Positions 4,931 through 5,014 of a stretch of 5,014 nt of DNA are shown piece by piece. The position numbers and the translations under genes are program-made. The stretch's first letter is position 1; each line of letters begins with the position of its first letter. Under the pieces are notes generated by a model. The model worked only from the letters and a program-made list of their open reading frames with translations. It was not told the DNA's origin and ran no database searches. Origin of the DNA: Desulfobacteraceae bacterium (lineage in GTDB: Bacteria; Desulfobacterota; Desulfobacteria; Desulfobacterales; JAABRJ01); the NCBI GenBank assembly GCA_011390985.1, contig JAABRJ010000168.1:1-5014 (forward strand), given 5' to 3'.

Positions 4931-5014
4931 ACCTGCAGCCATTTTACACAGCCACAAAAAACCTGTCAAAGACCGTAGGTTCACCAGCGGGTGTTTAATC
5001 GGGTATACCGGCCT
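4931..5014 (+). promoter_or_regulatory. Ribosomal protein L10 leader (5' part, cut by window end)
   Basis: The stretch CTGTCAAAGACCGTAGGT (4963-4980) resembles the conserved core of L10 leaders, the mRNA sites where the L10(L12)4 complex represses rplJ-rplL translation. After it come CACC/GGTG (4982-4985 with 4990-4993) and a CGG/CCG stem around GTATA (5000-5010), then GCCT at the edge. That GCCT would begin the strand closing onto CCGTAGG (4973-4979), giving a multi-branched fold. Position directly after rplA is as expected. rplJ should begin within one to two hundred bases beyond the window. The 5' limit of the element is a guess. Confidence 0.75.

Noticed and set aside
4924..4948. Promoter for rplJ: TTGTCT (4924-4929) with a TTTACA-like -10 at about 4943-4948.
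   Set aside because: Poor match in both boxes and the spacing is only 13 nt; the L10 leader fits transcription from upstream.

Overview
The window looks like a chromosomal housekeeping locus of a Gram-negative bacterium, most likely a member of Desulfobacterota (the former Deltaproteobacteria). This rests on the order tRNA-Thr, tRNA-Tyr, tRNA-Gly, tRNA-Thr, tuf, rpmG, tRNA-Trp, secE, nusG, rplK, rplA, (rplJ), and on the EF-Tu sequence with its IDKAPEEKARGITIATAHVEYE stretch. Nothing here is strictly diagnostic, so the assignment is an inference. All genes read on the + strand. Coding DNA is GC-rich, while the first ~510 bases are strongly AT-rich.

Layout. Bases 1-176 hold no gene I can support. 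A near-perfect 27-nt palindrome with a T-run (177-209) is an intrinsic terminator that separates the operon from whatever lies to the left. A sigma70-type promoter with a perfect TATAAT box (354-381) follows. Its predicted leader of ~127 nt contains three or four stem-loops, two of them mutually exclusive. The last is terminator-like and ends just before the first tRNA. Four tRNA genes come next (515-1058): Thr(UGU), Tyr(GUA), Gly(UCC) and Thr(GGU). Then come tuf (EF-Tu), the small gene rpmG (L33, GTG start, 49 aa), tRNA-Trp(CCA), secE, nusG, rplK and rplA. The right edge carries a hairpin and the first part of an L10-type ribosomal-protein leader, which predicts rplJ-rplL (and usually rpoBC) just outside.

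How the genes work together. Everything serves translation, transcription elongation or protein export: elongator tRNAs and the factor that delivers them, three large-subunit proteins (L33, L11, L1), the SecYEG subunit SecE, and NusG, which links RNA polymerase with the ribosome or Rho. Control is probably at the upstream promoter and structured leader, by L1 feedback near rplK, and by L10(L12)4 at the rplJ leader.

I see no mobile element, CRISPR array or novel enzymatic system. The points worth a second look are the attenuator-like leader in front of the tRNA-tuf operon, the tRNA-Thr gene ending in TCA where the other four encode CCA, the six-base variable loop in the second tRNA-Thr, and the very different codon choice of tuf compared with its neighbours.
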